In this document: piece after piece, positions 25,915-34,669 of the stretch
How the letters are laid out: every line of letters begins with the position of its first letter
Numbering within the stretch: the stretch's first letter is position 1
Assembly: GCA_963826695.1 (NCBI GenBank)
Contig: CAWGXZ010000006.1
Location: forward strand, 124,001 to 188,000
Source of the DNA: CAWGXZ01 sp963826695
Lineage (GTDB): Bacteria > Pseudomonadota > Gammaproteobacteria > Burkholderiales > Burkholderiaceae_C
Reading direction: 5' to 3'
Length of the DNA stretch: 64,000 nucleotides
Notes under the pieces: model-generated
Told to the model about the DNA's origin: nothing
Database searches by the model: none
Seen by the model: only the letters and a program-made list of their open reading frames with translations
Made by a program: the position numbers and the translations under genes

Positions 25915-28326
25915 TCAGTTCTCGTCGCTTTTTACGCCGTACTTGTACTTGCGCAGCGCCAGGTCTTCGTCAGCGCGCTGCTGCTCGGAGGCGATCATGC
26001 GTTCGAGCTGCTCCGTAAGCCACTCGGCAAAGGCGCGTACTTGCGCGTTCTCATCGGTCATCCAGATCGCGAGTTCGTCGCGCTTTCGCTCGAAGGCGTG
26101 GACCAAGCCGTACTCGCCCCACACTGCGCCCGTAGTCTCGATGGCCCCTGCCAGCTCCCTCCAGGTGCTCGAGTGGTCTGGCACGGCCTTGATGATCGCC
26201 TTACAGACGTCGAGGATGGGGGCGCCTCCGCCATAGGACTGGACGACAGCCGACACGAATTCGACGTCGAGGGCGTCGCCGCCCTCGACTATCTTCATCA
26301 GCAGTGCCTGCAAACGTGGCTCGAAGTTCGGAAAGACGGTCTTCACCAGTCGCGCGCCGCCGCGGTACGGGAACATAGCTCGGGCTGACTCGCTCTCGAA
26401 GCTCCGACGCAGCACGGCGAGCAGAGCCTCGGGGTATTGCTCCAGCAGCTTGTTGAGGCCGTTCAGGTGATATGGGATGGCTTCGAAGCTGTCATCGGGG
26501 ACACTTCGGCCATCCGCACGCCGTTGTGCGAGATAGGCCGTCTCGACTTCGAGGCGGTCGGACAGAAAGCCAAAGATCGCGTCAACGTCCTGCTCGCCAA
26601 TTGCGCGCAGCACCTCTTCGGTCTGATAGTCCAATTCCGGCAGCGAAACCAGGCTGGCCAGCACCTCCGCCCGTTCCTGTGCATCCATTCCCGCGATTAG
26701 CACCTTGAAGTCCTGCCCGAACCAGAACACGCGGGCCCAGCGCGAGTCTTGGTGGTGAGCCAGCGCGCGCAGCCCTTGCAGGAACATCGCCTTAGCCGGC
26801 TCGCGCCCCTGTGCATGCAATGTGGCGGCCACACCCATCGCGATGGCCAGGGCGTCCCTGTCATCCAACTGCGTGGCTCGGTCAATCACAGCGGACAGTG
26901 TGTCCAGGAGGTCTACGCTGCCTTTCAACAGTGACTTGGCGATGGTCATCAGGTGGGTGCCATGGGCCATCCAGCGCTGCACGATTGCTTCGATGTCAGC
27001 CTTGCGATCGCTGGTCCATAGCCCGCTGATCATCGGGATGAGGAAAGGCCGCATCCGCTCTTCATGGTCGCGCACCAGTTCCAACGCCAGATCGGGCTTT
27101 TGCTGGCCGAGCAGGTTTAGGAAGTCGTAGTAGACCGGGAAGGTGGCCAGGTCTTCGGATTTGGTCTTCGAAAACTCTAGGATACGTTCACGCCATTCGG
27201 TCTGGTTGTCGGCATTGATCGCCTGGACGTACCCACGAGCGGCCTCCTGCCGCTTCGTGTTGCCGTAGTCCCATTCTTCCTCACGGCTACGCAGCTTCTC
27301 CCACTCGCCGAAGACGCCTTCGAACCCGATCAGCTGCTTGTAAATCTGGTATTCGTCACGCTGATTCAACGCGTCGCGCACGGCCAGGCCCGCCTTCTCG
27401 ATGTCGGGTGACGCTGCGTGGAAGTAGTTCCAGTAAGTGTCATGCTCGATGGTCTGGACCAGGGGCAAGGCTTCGGTGGCGACGAGCTCGCGCAAGAAGG
27501 CGAGAACGGCCAGCGTGTCGCGCTCGAACATCTTGTCGCTCTCGGTGTTGAGCGACGGCCGTTCGTGGCGGGTAACCAAGTTCAACGCGCTGAGCACGCT
27601 TCTTCGGTAGGCGATTTCGGCATTCAGCGGGTACATCCGCTTGAGCAAGTCGATGGCGCTTACCCGCATTTCAGCAACGCCAGCCCCGCTCTGTACCGTG
27701 CCGCGGGTCAACATTACAGCGTTATAGGTCCAGGTCTGTCCTTGCATGGACGAGGACAAGACGCAGCGCAGCACACGCAGGACCGCGGCGGCATTCTCTA
27801 CGAGCGAGTCGTCGTTCAGCTTGTTCAGGTGCGCCACGATGGCCGTCTGCGGCCCGGCGCCGAGGGTGCTGAAGTAGTGCAGGTTGAACTGGGCAAAGTT
27901 CTCCAGCGCCAAATGCGCTTTGTCTTGAACCTCCTTGTCAGCGGAGCGGGACAACTCCAGCAGGAAGTCCACAAGCTCCTCGATGTGCGCGTAGCGCACG
28001 GAGTTCGGAACATCGATTGCCTCCCGGATCAGATGACTTGCCGAGCGATGGCGATGCCGTTCGACGTCGAGAGGCTCGCCGCCCTGGGTCAGCGCGCGTG
28101 TCAGTACAGAACGCGCGAAATTGACGAGGGTCGGCACAACGGCGCCATGGAACTTCGGGGCGAGCACCGAGAGAATCTTCAGCGCGCCTTCGATCTCGTC
28201 GTAGTCCGTGCCGTGTACGAGGACGCTCTCGACGCGGCGCAGTTCCTCACCCAGGCGCCTCTGGACGGAGGCAGAGGCGTTATCCAGCAGCTTGGCGAGT
28301 GTGGCCAGGCGCAGCTCAAAGTCCAT
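25915..28326 (-). CDS. 803-residue alpha-helical (HEAT/ARM-like) repeat protein
   Basis: Unrecognised protein, essentially all helical with paired amphipathic helices throughout (for example FELRLATLAKLLDNASASVQ, IEGALKILSVLAPKF, HIEELVDFLLELSRSADKEV, ALAIAMGVAATLHAQ). No signal peptide, transmembrane helix or catalytic motif is visible. A long solenoid of this sort usually acts as scaffold or sensor. Its ATG overlaps the end of the PIN-type gene by 11 bp, which implies coupled translation. The lysine/aspartate-rich end is KYKYGVKSDEN. Together with its neighbours it forms a lower-GC accessory module. Confidence 0.7.
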   Translation of the reverse strand: MDFELRLATLAKLLDNASASVQRRLGEELRRVESVLVHGTDYDEIEGALKILSVLAPKFHGAVVPTLVNFARSVLTRALTQGGEPLDVERHRHRSASHLIREAIDVPNSVRYAHIEELVDFLLELSRSADKEVQDKAHLALENFAQFNLHYFSTLGAGPQTAIVAHLNKLNDDSLVENAAAVLRVLRCVLSSSMQGQTWTYNAVMLTRGTVQSGAGVAEMRVSAIDLLKRMYPLNAEIAYRRSVLSALNLVTRHERPSLNTESDKMFERDTLAVLAFLRELVATEALPLVQTIEHDTYWNYFHAASPDIEKAGLAVRDALNQRDEYQIYKQLIGFEGVFGEWEKLRSREEEWDYGNTKRQEAARGYVQAINADNQTEWRERILEFSKTKSEDLATFPVYYDFLNLLGQQKPDLALELVRDHEERMRPFLIPMISGLWTSDRKADIEAIVQRWMAHGTHLMTIAKSLLKGSVDLLDTLSAVIDRATQLDDRDALAIAMGVAATLHAQGREPAKAMFLQGLRALAHHQDSRWARVFWFGQDFKVLIAGMDAQERAEVLASLVSLPELDYQTEEVLRAIGEQDVDAIFGFLSDRLEVETAYLAQRRADGRSVPDDSFEAIPYHLNGLNKLLEQYPEALLAVLRRSFESESARAMFPYRGGARLVKTVFPNFEPRLQALLMKIVEGGDALDVEFVSAVVQSYGGGAPILDVCKAIIKAVPDHSSTWRELAGAIETTGAVWGEYGLVHAFERKRDELAIWMTDENAQVRAFAEWLTEQLERMIASEQQRADEDLALRKYKYGVKSDEN

Positions 28327-29254
28327 GATCGAGCGCCTTCAGCAGCAAGTCTTGCACCAAGGGGTCTCTTGAGGCGAGGCGTGCTGTTTCCCGGTTCGTG
28401 GGAATCAGGTGGTTGCCAGTGTCGTTCAGTGCACCCGACAGCTCCAGTGTCTTGGCCTCGTTCTCGGCAATCGGTCTGCGGATACCAAGCTTGGCGAGCC
28501 TGCTGTAGAGGGTTTCCTTGTCCGGGGCCTCCCATGCTTCGATCATGCCGAGCATGATGCGATCGAGGTTGTCGAATTCTTTGCTGTGTAGCTGGTCAAG
28601 CGGCACCGCGTGCGCCGTCGGGACGGCCCGCCGAATAGGCACGACGGTGGTCGCAGCCTCGATTTCGGCATCGAGCGTTTCAACGTCGTTCCACACTTCT
28701 ACACCAGCCTCCTTGAGCGTCGCCTCAAGCCGGTTGTCTTTGATCAAGATGCAATGACGGCCCAGCTTGTCCGTATTGCCCAGCACGGCCTCAAGGATCC
28801 ATGCGTCCGGAAGGTCTTTGCGCCGGTTTTCGCGTTTCTCATTGCGATTGAACGGCGGCTTGGTGCCGAAGTAGCGCTCCCACACCTTCTCGCCGTGCTC
28901 TGCGGTGTATGGCAGCACCTCGATCTTGTGGTCAGCTAAGTACTTTCTGAAGATTGCGATCGACTGCCGATCTGCCTCCTCACGCGTGGGCACCATGAGT
29001 TCGACCTTTGGCAGCCCGTCCAGGATCATGCCCAGCTCGCCTCTCTTCAGCTGCCCCAACCTGGAGACCGTCGCGGCCACGTGATCATCGAACTCATCCA
29101 GCAGCTGGGTCCGTCGCTCTTCCAGCGCAATGAACGGCAGGTAGAGCTTGGCCACCCCCTGCTGCACGCGGCGCAGCAGCCGAGCGAAGTGCGGATGCCC
29201 GAATGGCGTGTTGTGCAACAGGCTCGTGTCGAAATAGATGTGGAAGGGATCCAT
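28316..29254 (-). CDS. PIN-domain (DUF4935-like) ribonuclease
   Basis: A 312-residue protein whose first 190 residues look like a PIN-fold nuclease: Asp9 in IYFDTSLLHN, Glu45/Glu46 in FIALEERRTQ, Asp147/Asp150 in RRKDLPDAWILEAV and Asp173 in ILIKDNRLEA supply the acidic cluster used for metal-dependent RNA cleavage. Order and spacing fit the large PIN_12/DUF4935-type group rather than small VapC toxins, and there is no small antitoxin gene upstream. The C-terminal 120 residues are helical and unassigned. It is the first gene of the three-gene island; a perfect 12-bp palindrome lies 29 bp upstream of the start. Confidence 0.72.
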   Translation of the reverse strand: MDPFHIYFDTSLLHNTPFGHPHFARLLRRVQQGVAKLYLPFIALEERRTQLLDEFDDHVAATVSRLGQLKRGELGMILDGLPKVELMVPTREEADRQSIAIFRKYLADHKIEVLPYTAEHGEKVWERYFGTKPPFNRNEKRENRRKDLPDAWILEAVLGNTDKLGRHCILIKDNRLEATLKEAGVEVWNDVETLDAEIEAATTVVPIRRAVPTAHAVPLDQLHSKEFDNLDRIMLGMIEAWEAPDKETLYSRLAKLGIRRPIAENEAKTLELSGALNDTGNHLIPTNRETARLASRDPLVQDLLLKALDHGL

Positions 29255-29618
29255 GATCAGGTGGTACAGCTTGGGACGGCAGGGTTACGTAACCAGCCCT
29301 TCTGTCGTACTACCCACAAGTCGGGCGGCCGGGTTGAAGGTTAGTGGATTGCGCTACTCCCTGGGTGGTACCGAGCATCGCCGCGTGGACGCGCTACATC
29401 GGCGACGGTCAGTGGCGGCTGCTGACGCACCGGCAACCTCAGCCCCCTCTTCACAGCGACCGTCCAAGCGGTTGGCCGCCGGCCCTCGTACGACCGCTGA
29501 GTGTCAGATACCGAATGTTCTCAGCGAGAACACCACCGACAGCAACCGCTGCAAAGCCGCCGCCCATCGCCCGTCCTCCACTCCTTTTCGACCGATTGCC
29601 GACGGCCCGATTCCCGTC
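29255..29618. other. 364-bp intergenic region, promoter side of the island
   Basis: Holds the probable promoter of the PIN-type operon and the end of the aspartate dehydrogenase gene on its right side. Apart from the palindrome at 29283-29294 there is no clear element. A long plus-strand open frame across it is a GC-driven shadow. Confidence 0.5.
29283..29294. promoter_or_regulatory. Perfect 12-bp palindrome GGTTACGTAACC upstream of the PIN-type operon
   Basis: Located 29-40 bp upstream of the first codon of the island operon. A further imperfect inverted pair, GGTGGTAC and GTACTACC, surrounds it at about 29262-29319. The position suits an operator for a dimeric repressor controlling the island, which would have to be encoded elsewhere. 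Confidence 0.45.
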
Positions 29619-30443
29619 TCACCCCTGCACCTCGTCATACCCCAGCCGCAGGTACTTGCGAAGCTCCGCTTCGATGCTCAGCGCAGCGAGCCACGAGCTT
29701 TGGGGGTTGTCCGGAAGCGGGTTGTTCTCCAGCCGGATGCCGAAGCGACCGAAGGCGCCACGCACCTCGAGCTCGTGCACGTTCTTCGAGACGGCCGGGT
29801 CCGCCACGAGGCGGACCTCGGTGGCGTCGAAGCCCACGCCGGCAAGTGCGACCGCGGCCGTGACATTGGCGTTCTTCGGGTAAAGGCGCGCCGCATCGCG
29901 CGCCGAGCCCTCGAAGATCACCGTGGGCGCATCGAGGCGGGCCAGGTCGAAGGCATCCGCGGCGGGCGTTCCTCGCCAGGCCGCGGGCGGCTTGCGGCCG
30001 GTGTAGACCACGGCGTCCAGGCCGGCGCTGCGGGCGGCATCGAGCGCATCCAGGCCGCCGATGGCGCCCGAGACGGTCAGCAGCCGGGAGCCGCCTTGCC
30101 GCGCGGCGCTGTAGAGCTGCTCGCGGAGCGCGTCGTCGGCCATCGCGCCGATCGACACCACCATGAAGTCGACACCGCTTCGCAGCAGGTCGGGTCCCAA
30201 GGCCACGACGGCGTGCCCGGCACATTCGATCGCAAGGTCGGGCTTCCATGCCAGCAGATCCCGCGGCCGGCTGAAGTGCGCCAGTCCGTCCCCGAGCGCC
30301 AGTGGATCGGCGGTCGCCGAACGGTGGTAGGCGGCGTAACTCGCCTCGGGCAGGAGCCGTGTCCGCAGGCTGGCGAGCACCCGGCTCCCGATTGCGCCGA
30401 TGCCCAGTACCGCAACGCGGTCCGGGGCGGCAAAGGCGGTCAC
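29619..30443 (-). CDS. nadX: L-aspartate dehydrogenase family protein
   Basis: A 274-residue NAD(P)-dependent enzyme. N-terminal VAVLGIGAIGSRVLASL is the dinucleotide fold; LAIECAGHAVVALGPDLL, TVSGAIGGLDALDAARSAG, LYPKNANVTAAVALAGVGFD and VHELEVRGAFG are typical of the aspartate dehydrogenase/NadX family, which oxidises aspartate to iminoaspartate or runs in reverse. The start is GTG 30443 (VTAFAAPDRVAVLG). No nadA or nadC is adjacent, so a role in NAD synthesis is not demonstrated; in relatives it also works in amino-acid metabolism. Confidence 0.85.
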   Translation of the reverse strand: MTAFAAPDRVAVLGIGAIGSRVLASLRTRLLPEASYAAYHRSATADPLALGDGLAHFSRPRDLLAWKPDLAIECAGHAVVALGPDLLRSGVDFMVVSIGAMADDALREQLYSAARQGGSRLLTVSGAIGGLDALDAARSAGLDAVVYTGRKPPAAWRGTPAADAFDLARLDAPTVIFEGSARDAARLYPKNANVTAAVALAGVGFDATEVRLVADPAVSKNVHELEVRGAFGRFGIRLENNPLPDNPQSSWLAALSIEAELRKYLRLGYDEVQG

Positions 30444-30602
30444 CGCCGCTTACCGGGGATGCCTGTCACGGCCCGGGCAGAGGCCGCAGGCGCGGTCATC
30501 GAGACCAAGCGCCCGTCCGCAAACCACGCCAGGGCTCGCACGACCCGGCCCCGGCGGGCCGAACGGTGGGAAGCCGACGCGGGCCCGGCCGACCCTGCGG
30601 AT

Positions 30603-31082
30603 TCAAGCCGCGGCGTCCTTGAGCTTCTTGAGCGGCCGGGCCTTGATGCGCACGCTGGCCGGCTTGGCGGCGAACCAGCGATCCTCACCGGTGAACGGAT
30701 CCTTGGCGAAGCGCTTCTTCTTCGCGGGAACGGCCTGAACGTCGATCTTCACCAGCCCCAGCAGGGCGAATTCGCCCACGCCCTTCTTGTGCACCGACCG
30801 AAGGACCACGTCCTCGAGTGCCGCGAGCACGGCCAGGACGGCCTTCCTGTCCACCGCTGCAACCTCGGCGAGATGGGCCGCCAGCGCTGCCTTGGTGAAG
30901 GTCTCCTTGATCGGCTTGGCGGAGGGTGCAGCCTTCGGAACAGGCGTCGAAGTCGAAGCCTTCACCGCGGTCTTCTTGGTGGCCGCAACGGCGGTCTTCG
31001 CAGCCTTCTTCGTGGCGGGGGCCGCGGCCGTCGAAGCCTTCTTCGATGCGGCCGTGGGAGTCGTCTTCTTTGCAGTGGGCAT
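30603..31082 (-). CDS. HU-like DNA-binding protein with Lys/Ala-rich N-terminal tail
   Basis: A 159-residue basic protein. Residues 1-60 are a histone-H1-like tail of Lys, Ala and Thr (AKKTTPTAASKKAST, TKKAAKTAVAATKKTAV). Residues about 62-159 are an HU/IHF-type fold: FTKAALAAHLAEVAAVDRKA, VLAALEDVVLRSVHKKGVGE and the arm region VKIDVQAVPAKKKRFAKDPF. Such tail-plus-HU proteins in betaproteobacteria act as nucleoid compaction factors. The chosen ATG 31082 starts MPTAKKTT; the long upstream extension of the frame is not protein-like. Confidence 0.8.
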   Translation of the reverse strand: MPTAKKTTPTAASKKASTAAAPATKKAAKTAVAATKKTAVKASTSTPVPKAAPSAKPIKETFTKAALAAHLAEVAAVDRKAVLAVLAALEDVVLRSVHKKGVGEFALLGLVKIDVQAVPAKKKRFAKDPFTGEDRWFAAKPASVRIKARPLKKLKDAAA

Positions 31083-31623
31083 GGTGGTCCGTGTGGGTTG
31101 GGTCAAGTGGCGAGCGTAGCCAGTTCGGTCGTCGGCGAGATTCTGGGGCGGCAACCCGTCCGCAGCACGGGTGCACATCCTGCCCGGTTCCGACGAACAG
31201 GACTGGCCCGTCGAGCCGGAGCCGAGCCCTCGCATGGGGCCGGACGGTTCGTGGCTGAACTCACACCCGCAGCGTCGGCGATGGTCGATCTGCCCGGCAA
31301 CCCGATCGCCGTGATGTTCGACAACCCCGGCCCGCTGGCGCCGCACATCAAGAGCGGCCGGTTGCGGGCACTGGCGCAGACCGGGCCGACGCGCACGGCG
31401 GCAATGCCCGACGTGCCGACCATGCAGCAAGCCAGGCTCGACGCGGGCCCGGCCCGAAGCCCCACAGGCTCCCGAACGCATGCGCGCCGCCGGATGCGCC
31501 CGACGAGCGATCGCGCACGGCTGAAGCGGACGGCACGATGCAGGTTTGCCGGGGTGGGATCGACTCGACGCCCGCGTCGACTGACGCCAGCGACCGTGCA
31601 GCAGCCGTCCCTAGAATGCGCCG
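31083..31623. other. 541-bp region without an intact gene
   Basis: Apart from the tctC remnant the stretch shows no supported gene. It separates the minus-strand HU-like gene from the plus-strand copper operon and should contain both promoters, but I see no clear -35/-10 pair. Confidence 0.5.
31260..31443 (+). pseudogene. Remnant of a TctC-family binding protein gene
   Basis: The plus-strand frame reads PIAVMFDNPGPLAPHIKSG and then GRLRALAQTGPTRTAAMPDV PTMQ, which is the conserved C-terminal third of TctC (Bug) proteins. There is no start, signal peptide or N-terminal two thirds nearby, and the following sequence is not family-like. It is a decayed or truncated copy of the kind of gene found intact at 12106-13116. 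Confidence 0.7.
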
Positions 31624-31971
31624 ATGACAGCGGCGGCGCCCCACATCACAGCCCGGCTCGTTGTCTGGCTCGTGCTGGCGCTGCTGTTTCAGCCGTGGAT
31701 CGGCGCCTACCGGGCCGCGGCGGCCGTCGGCGGGATCGAGGTCTGCACCGTCGCCGGACCGAAGCGCGTCGACGCCGACGGCAACCCCCGGACGGTGAAT
31801 CACGGCGCCCACGATTGCTGCTGCGTCAGCGCCGTGGCGTCGCCGCCCCCGAGTCTGGCGACGCATGCCGTCGCCCTCGCGCACGAGTCCCCGGCGGCGA
31901 CCCTGAAGGCGGGTCGCATCGCCGCCGAATGGCTTTCGCCGCTCTCGCGCGGACCGCCTCTGCTCGTCTGA
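31624..31971 (+). CDS. DUF2946-like small protein at the head of a copper operon
   Basis: A 115-residue protein with an N-terminal membrane anchor (LVVWLVLALLFQPWIGAY), then the family-like EVCTVAGPKRVDADG and a Cys/His cluster GAHDCCCVS that can bind metal. DUF2946 proteins often precede TonB-dependent copper receptors and YcnI/CopC genes, as here. The gap to the receptor gene is 80 bp and contains CGGAGAG as ribosome binding site for the latter. The function is not experimentally clear; copper handling is inferred from context. Confidence 0.65.
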   Translation: MTAAAPHITARLVVWLVLALLFQPWIGAYRAAAAVGGIEVCTVAGPKRVDADGNPRTVNHGAHDCCCVSAVASPPPSLATHAVALAHESPAATLKAGRIAAEWLSPLSRGPPLLV

Positions 31972-32051
31972 ATCGACGCACCTGCCTTGCCGCACTTGGC
32001 CCCCGTGCCATGCGGCAAGCGCCTTCACGCACCGTCTTTTCGGAGAGTTTC

Positions 32052-34136
32052 ATGCTTCGCCCATTCCGGCCCGAGTTGGCCGTGGTACCGCTTTGCACCG
32101 CCGTCGGTCTTTCCTGGTCGCAGACCGTTTTGCCGACCCCGCCCGCAACGGAACTTCAAACCGTCGTCGTCACCGGCAAGAAGAATCCCGACCAATCCAC
32201 GCTGACCCAGCCCGACCTTCCGACCGCCCGCAGGCGCATCGAGCAAACGCCTGGCGGCGCCGGCATCGTCGACGCCGACACCTACACCGAGGGCCGCGTC
32301 TCGACGCTCGCCGATTCGCTCGGCAGCGCCACCGGCGTGTTCGTCCAGCCGCGCTTCGGCGCCGAGGAAGCGCGAATCTCGATCCGCGGCTCGGGGCTGC
32401 AGCGCACCTTTCACGGCCGCGGCCTGAAGTTGATGCAGGACGGCGTTCCGTTGAATCTGGCTGACGGGAGCTTCGATTTCCAGGCGGTCGAAGCACTCTC
32501 GGCCCGCTACGTCGAAGTCTGGCGCGGCGCCAACGCCCTGCAATACGGCTCGAGCACCCTCGGCGGCGCGGTCAACTTCGTCTCGCCCAACGGCTACAAC
32601 TCGGACCTGGTGCGCGCCCGCGCCGAAGTCGGCAGCCACGGTTACCGCCGCGGCCAGCTTTCGACGGGCAACGTGAACGGCGCCTTCGACTACTACGTGT
32701 CGACCAGCGTCTTCCAGCAGGACGGCTTCCGCCGACACGCGCGGCAGGACACACGGCGCAACTTCGCCAACCTCGGCGTTCAGTTGACACCGGAACTCGA
32801 GACGCGCTTCTACATCGGCCATGTCGAGAGCGATTCCGAACTGCCAGGCTCGATCACCAAGGCGCAGCTGCGATCCGACCCGCGCGGGGCGAATCCGGGC
32901 AACGTCAGCGGCGACCAGCACCGCGACATCCGCTGGAATCGACTCTCGAACAAGACCGTGTACCGCGACGGCGGCCATCAGGTCGAGCTGTTCGTCTATG
33001 CCTCCGACAAGAGGCTGCACCATCCGATTTTCCAGGTCATCGATCAGACCAGCCGCGACCGTGGCGCCGAGCTTCGCTACACGCTGGAAGGCGAAATGGC
33101 CGGGCGACGAAACCGCTTGACGGTGGGCATCGCGCCGAGCGTCGGCTATGCCGACGAAGATCGTTTCGTCAACGCCGGCGGCCAGTCCGGCGCGCGTACC
33201 AACCAAAGCCGCCAGACGGCTCGCAACCTCGAGGTCTACGCCGAGAACCAGCACCACGTGCGGCCCGCCGTGGCGCTGATCGCCGGCGTGCAGGCGGTGC
33301 GCGCGACGCGCACGCTCGACGACCGTTTCGTCGCCGGCACCGCCGCCGACCCGGTCGGTGAAAGCTTCGACCTGCGCTACCGCGGCATCAGCCCGAAACT
33401 CGGCGTTCGCTGGGACCTCGCACCGCAGGTCCAGCTCTTTGCCAACGTCTCGCGCAGCTTCGAGCCGCCGACCTTCGGTGAGCTCGCCGGCGGCTTGCGG
33501 CCGACGCTCAACCGGGCACAGCGGGGCACGACCTTCGAAATCGGCGGACGCGGCCGGACCGACCGCCTCGAATGGGATGTCGCGTTGTACGAAGCGCGGG
33601 TGCGCGACGAATTGCTGCAAGTGGCCACCAACAGCATCGGCGCGAGCGTCACGGTCAACGCAGACAAGACCGTCCACCGCGGTCTGGAGGCCGGGCTCGG
33701 CGGCCACGCGCTGGCAGGACCGAACGGCCGCATGGAATGGCGCTTCAGCGGACTGGTGAACGACTTCCGCTTCCGCAGCGACGCGGTCTACGGCAACAGC
33801 CCGCTGCCCGGGCTGCCCCGGGTTGCCGGCCGGGCCCAGCTCGGCTGGCGATTGGCTGGCGGCGCACTGGTCGCGGCGACGGCCGAAGGCGCGGGCAGCC
33901 ACCCGATCGACTTCGCCAACACCTTCCGTGCCGACGGCTACACGCTGTGGGGCCTGAAGGCCAGCCGCCATGTCGCAGGCGGGCTCAGCTGGTTCGTCGA
34001 AGGCCGCAACCTCGGCGACAGGAAATACGCTGCCACGACCGGTGTGCTGCGCACCGCGAACGGTGCCGACAACGCGCAATTCTTCCCCGGCGACGGACGT
34101 TCGTTCTACGCCGGCATCGACTGGAGGTTCAACTGA
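32052..34136 (+). CDS. TonB-dependent outer-membrane receptor, probably for copper
   Basis: A 694-residue receptor. The signal region is residues 1-25. The TonB box-like stretch is ELQTVVVTGKK and the plug domain includes SLGSATGVFVQPRFG, RISIRGSGLQRTFHGRG and VEVWRGANALQYGSSTLGGA. Beta-barrel repeats run to the C-terminal aromatic strand FYAGIDWRFN. ATG 32052 follows GGAGAG. The stop overlaps the YcnI start (TGATG). Genes for DUF2946, YcnI and CopC-CopD around it make copper the likely cargo; siderophore uptake is less likely because no Fe genes are present. Confidence 0.85.
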   Translation: MLRPFRPELAVVPLCTAVGLSWSQTVLPTPPATELQTVVVTGKKNPDQSTLTQPDLPTARRRIEQTPGGAGIVDADTYTEGRVSTLADSLGSATGVFVQPRFGAEEARISIRGSGLQRTFHGRGLKLMQDGVPLNLADGSFDFQAVEALSARYVEVWRGANALQYGSSTLGGAVNFVSPNGYNSDLVRARAEVGSHGYRRGQLSTGNVNGAFDYYVSTSVFQQDGFRRHARQDTRRNFANLGVQLTPELETRFYIGHVESDSELPGSITKAQLRSDPRGANPGNVSGDQHRDIRWNRLSNKTVYRDGGHQVELFVYASDKRLHHPIFQVIDQTSRDRGAELRYTLEGEMAGRRNRLTVGIAPSVGYADEDRFVNAGGQSGARTNQSRQTARNLEVYAENQHHVRPAVALIAGVQAVRATRTLDDRFVAGTAADPVGESFDLRYRGISPKLGVRWDLAPQVQLFANVSRSFEPPTFGELAGGLRPTLNRAQRGTTFEIGGRGRTDRLEWDVALYEARVRDELLQVATNSIGASVTVNADKTVHRGLEAGLGGHALAGPNGRMEWRFSGLVNDFRFRSDAVYGNSPLPGLPRVAGRAQLGWRLAGGALVAATAEGAGSHPIDFANTFRADGYTLWGLKASRHVAGGLSWFVEGRNLGDRKYAATTGVLRTANGADNAQFFPGDGRSFYAGIDWRFN

Positions 34137-34669
34137 TGGCACAGCCCGTTCGACTTCAACGCCTGCGATCCTGGGCATTCGCGCTCGGCGCGATCAGCGC
34201 ACCCGGCGCATGGGCGCACATCACCCTCGAGCAGGGGCGGGCCCCGGCGGACAGCTACTACAAGGCCGTGCTGCAGGTGCCGCATGGGTGCAAGGCATCG
34301 CCGACGGTGGCGATCCGGGTGAAGATTCCCGACGGTGTCACCAGCGCCAAGCCGCAGCCGAAACCGGGATGGAAGATGGTGATCACGCGGACCAAACTCG
34401 CCAACCCGGTCGACGCGGGCCACGGGCGGATGATCGATGAGGTGGTGAGCGAGGTCGCCTGGTCCGGCGGCAGCCTGGCCGACGAGCACTTCGACGAATT
34501 CAGGATCGTGATGAAGTTGCCCGACCGCCCCGGAGCAACGCTCTATCTGCCGGTCGTGCAGGAATGCAGGGACGGCGTGCAGCGCTGGATCGAAACGCCC
34601 GGCAGCGGCCGGCCGGCGGGCGAACTCAAGGAGCCTGCACCGGCGCTGCTGCTGACACCGAAGGGCTGA
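34136..34669 (+). CDS. YcnI-family (DUF1775) copper-binding periplasmic protein
   Basis: A 177-residue exported protein. After the signal peptide (ALGAISAPGAWA) the mature protein begins HITLEQG; an N-terminal histidine and Trp-containing core are the copper site of YcnI proteins. Conserved text includes YYKAVLQVPHGCKASPTVAI, VKIPDGVTSAKPQPKPGW and WSGGSLADEHFDEF. The start overlaps the receptor stop and its own stop overlaps the CopC-CopD start, so all three are translationally coupled. It probably acts as a periplasmic copper chaperone. Confidence 0.9.
   Translation: MAQPVRLQRLRSWAFALGAISAPGAWAHITLEQGRAPADSYYKAVLQVPHGCKASPTVAIRVKIPDGVTSAKPQPKPGWKMVITRTKLANPVDAGHGRMIDEVVSEVAWSGGSLADEHFDEFRIVMKLPDRPGATLYLPVVQECRDGVQRWIETPGSGRPAGELKEPAPALLLTPKG

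Noticed and set aside
28316..29254. PIN-type gene as a VapBC toxin-antitoxin pair
   Set aside because: The protein is far larger than VapC (about 130 residues) and no small antitoxin gene lies upstream; the partner is an 803-residue protein.
29238..32051. Upstream two thirds of the open frame that ends in the TonB receptor
   Set aside because: It crosses the minus-strand aspartate dehydrogenase and HU-like genes and has no signal peptide before 32052; only the part from 32052 is a gene, apart from a tctC remnant.
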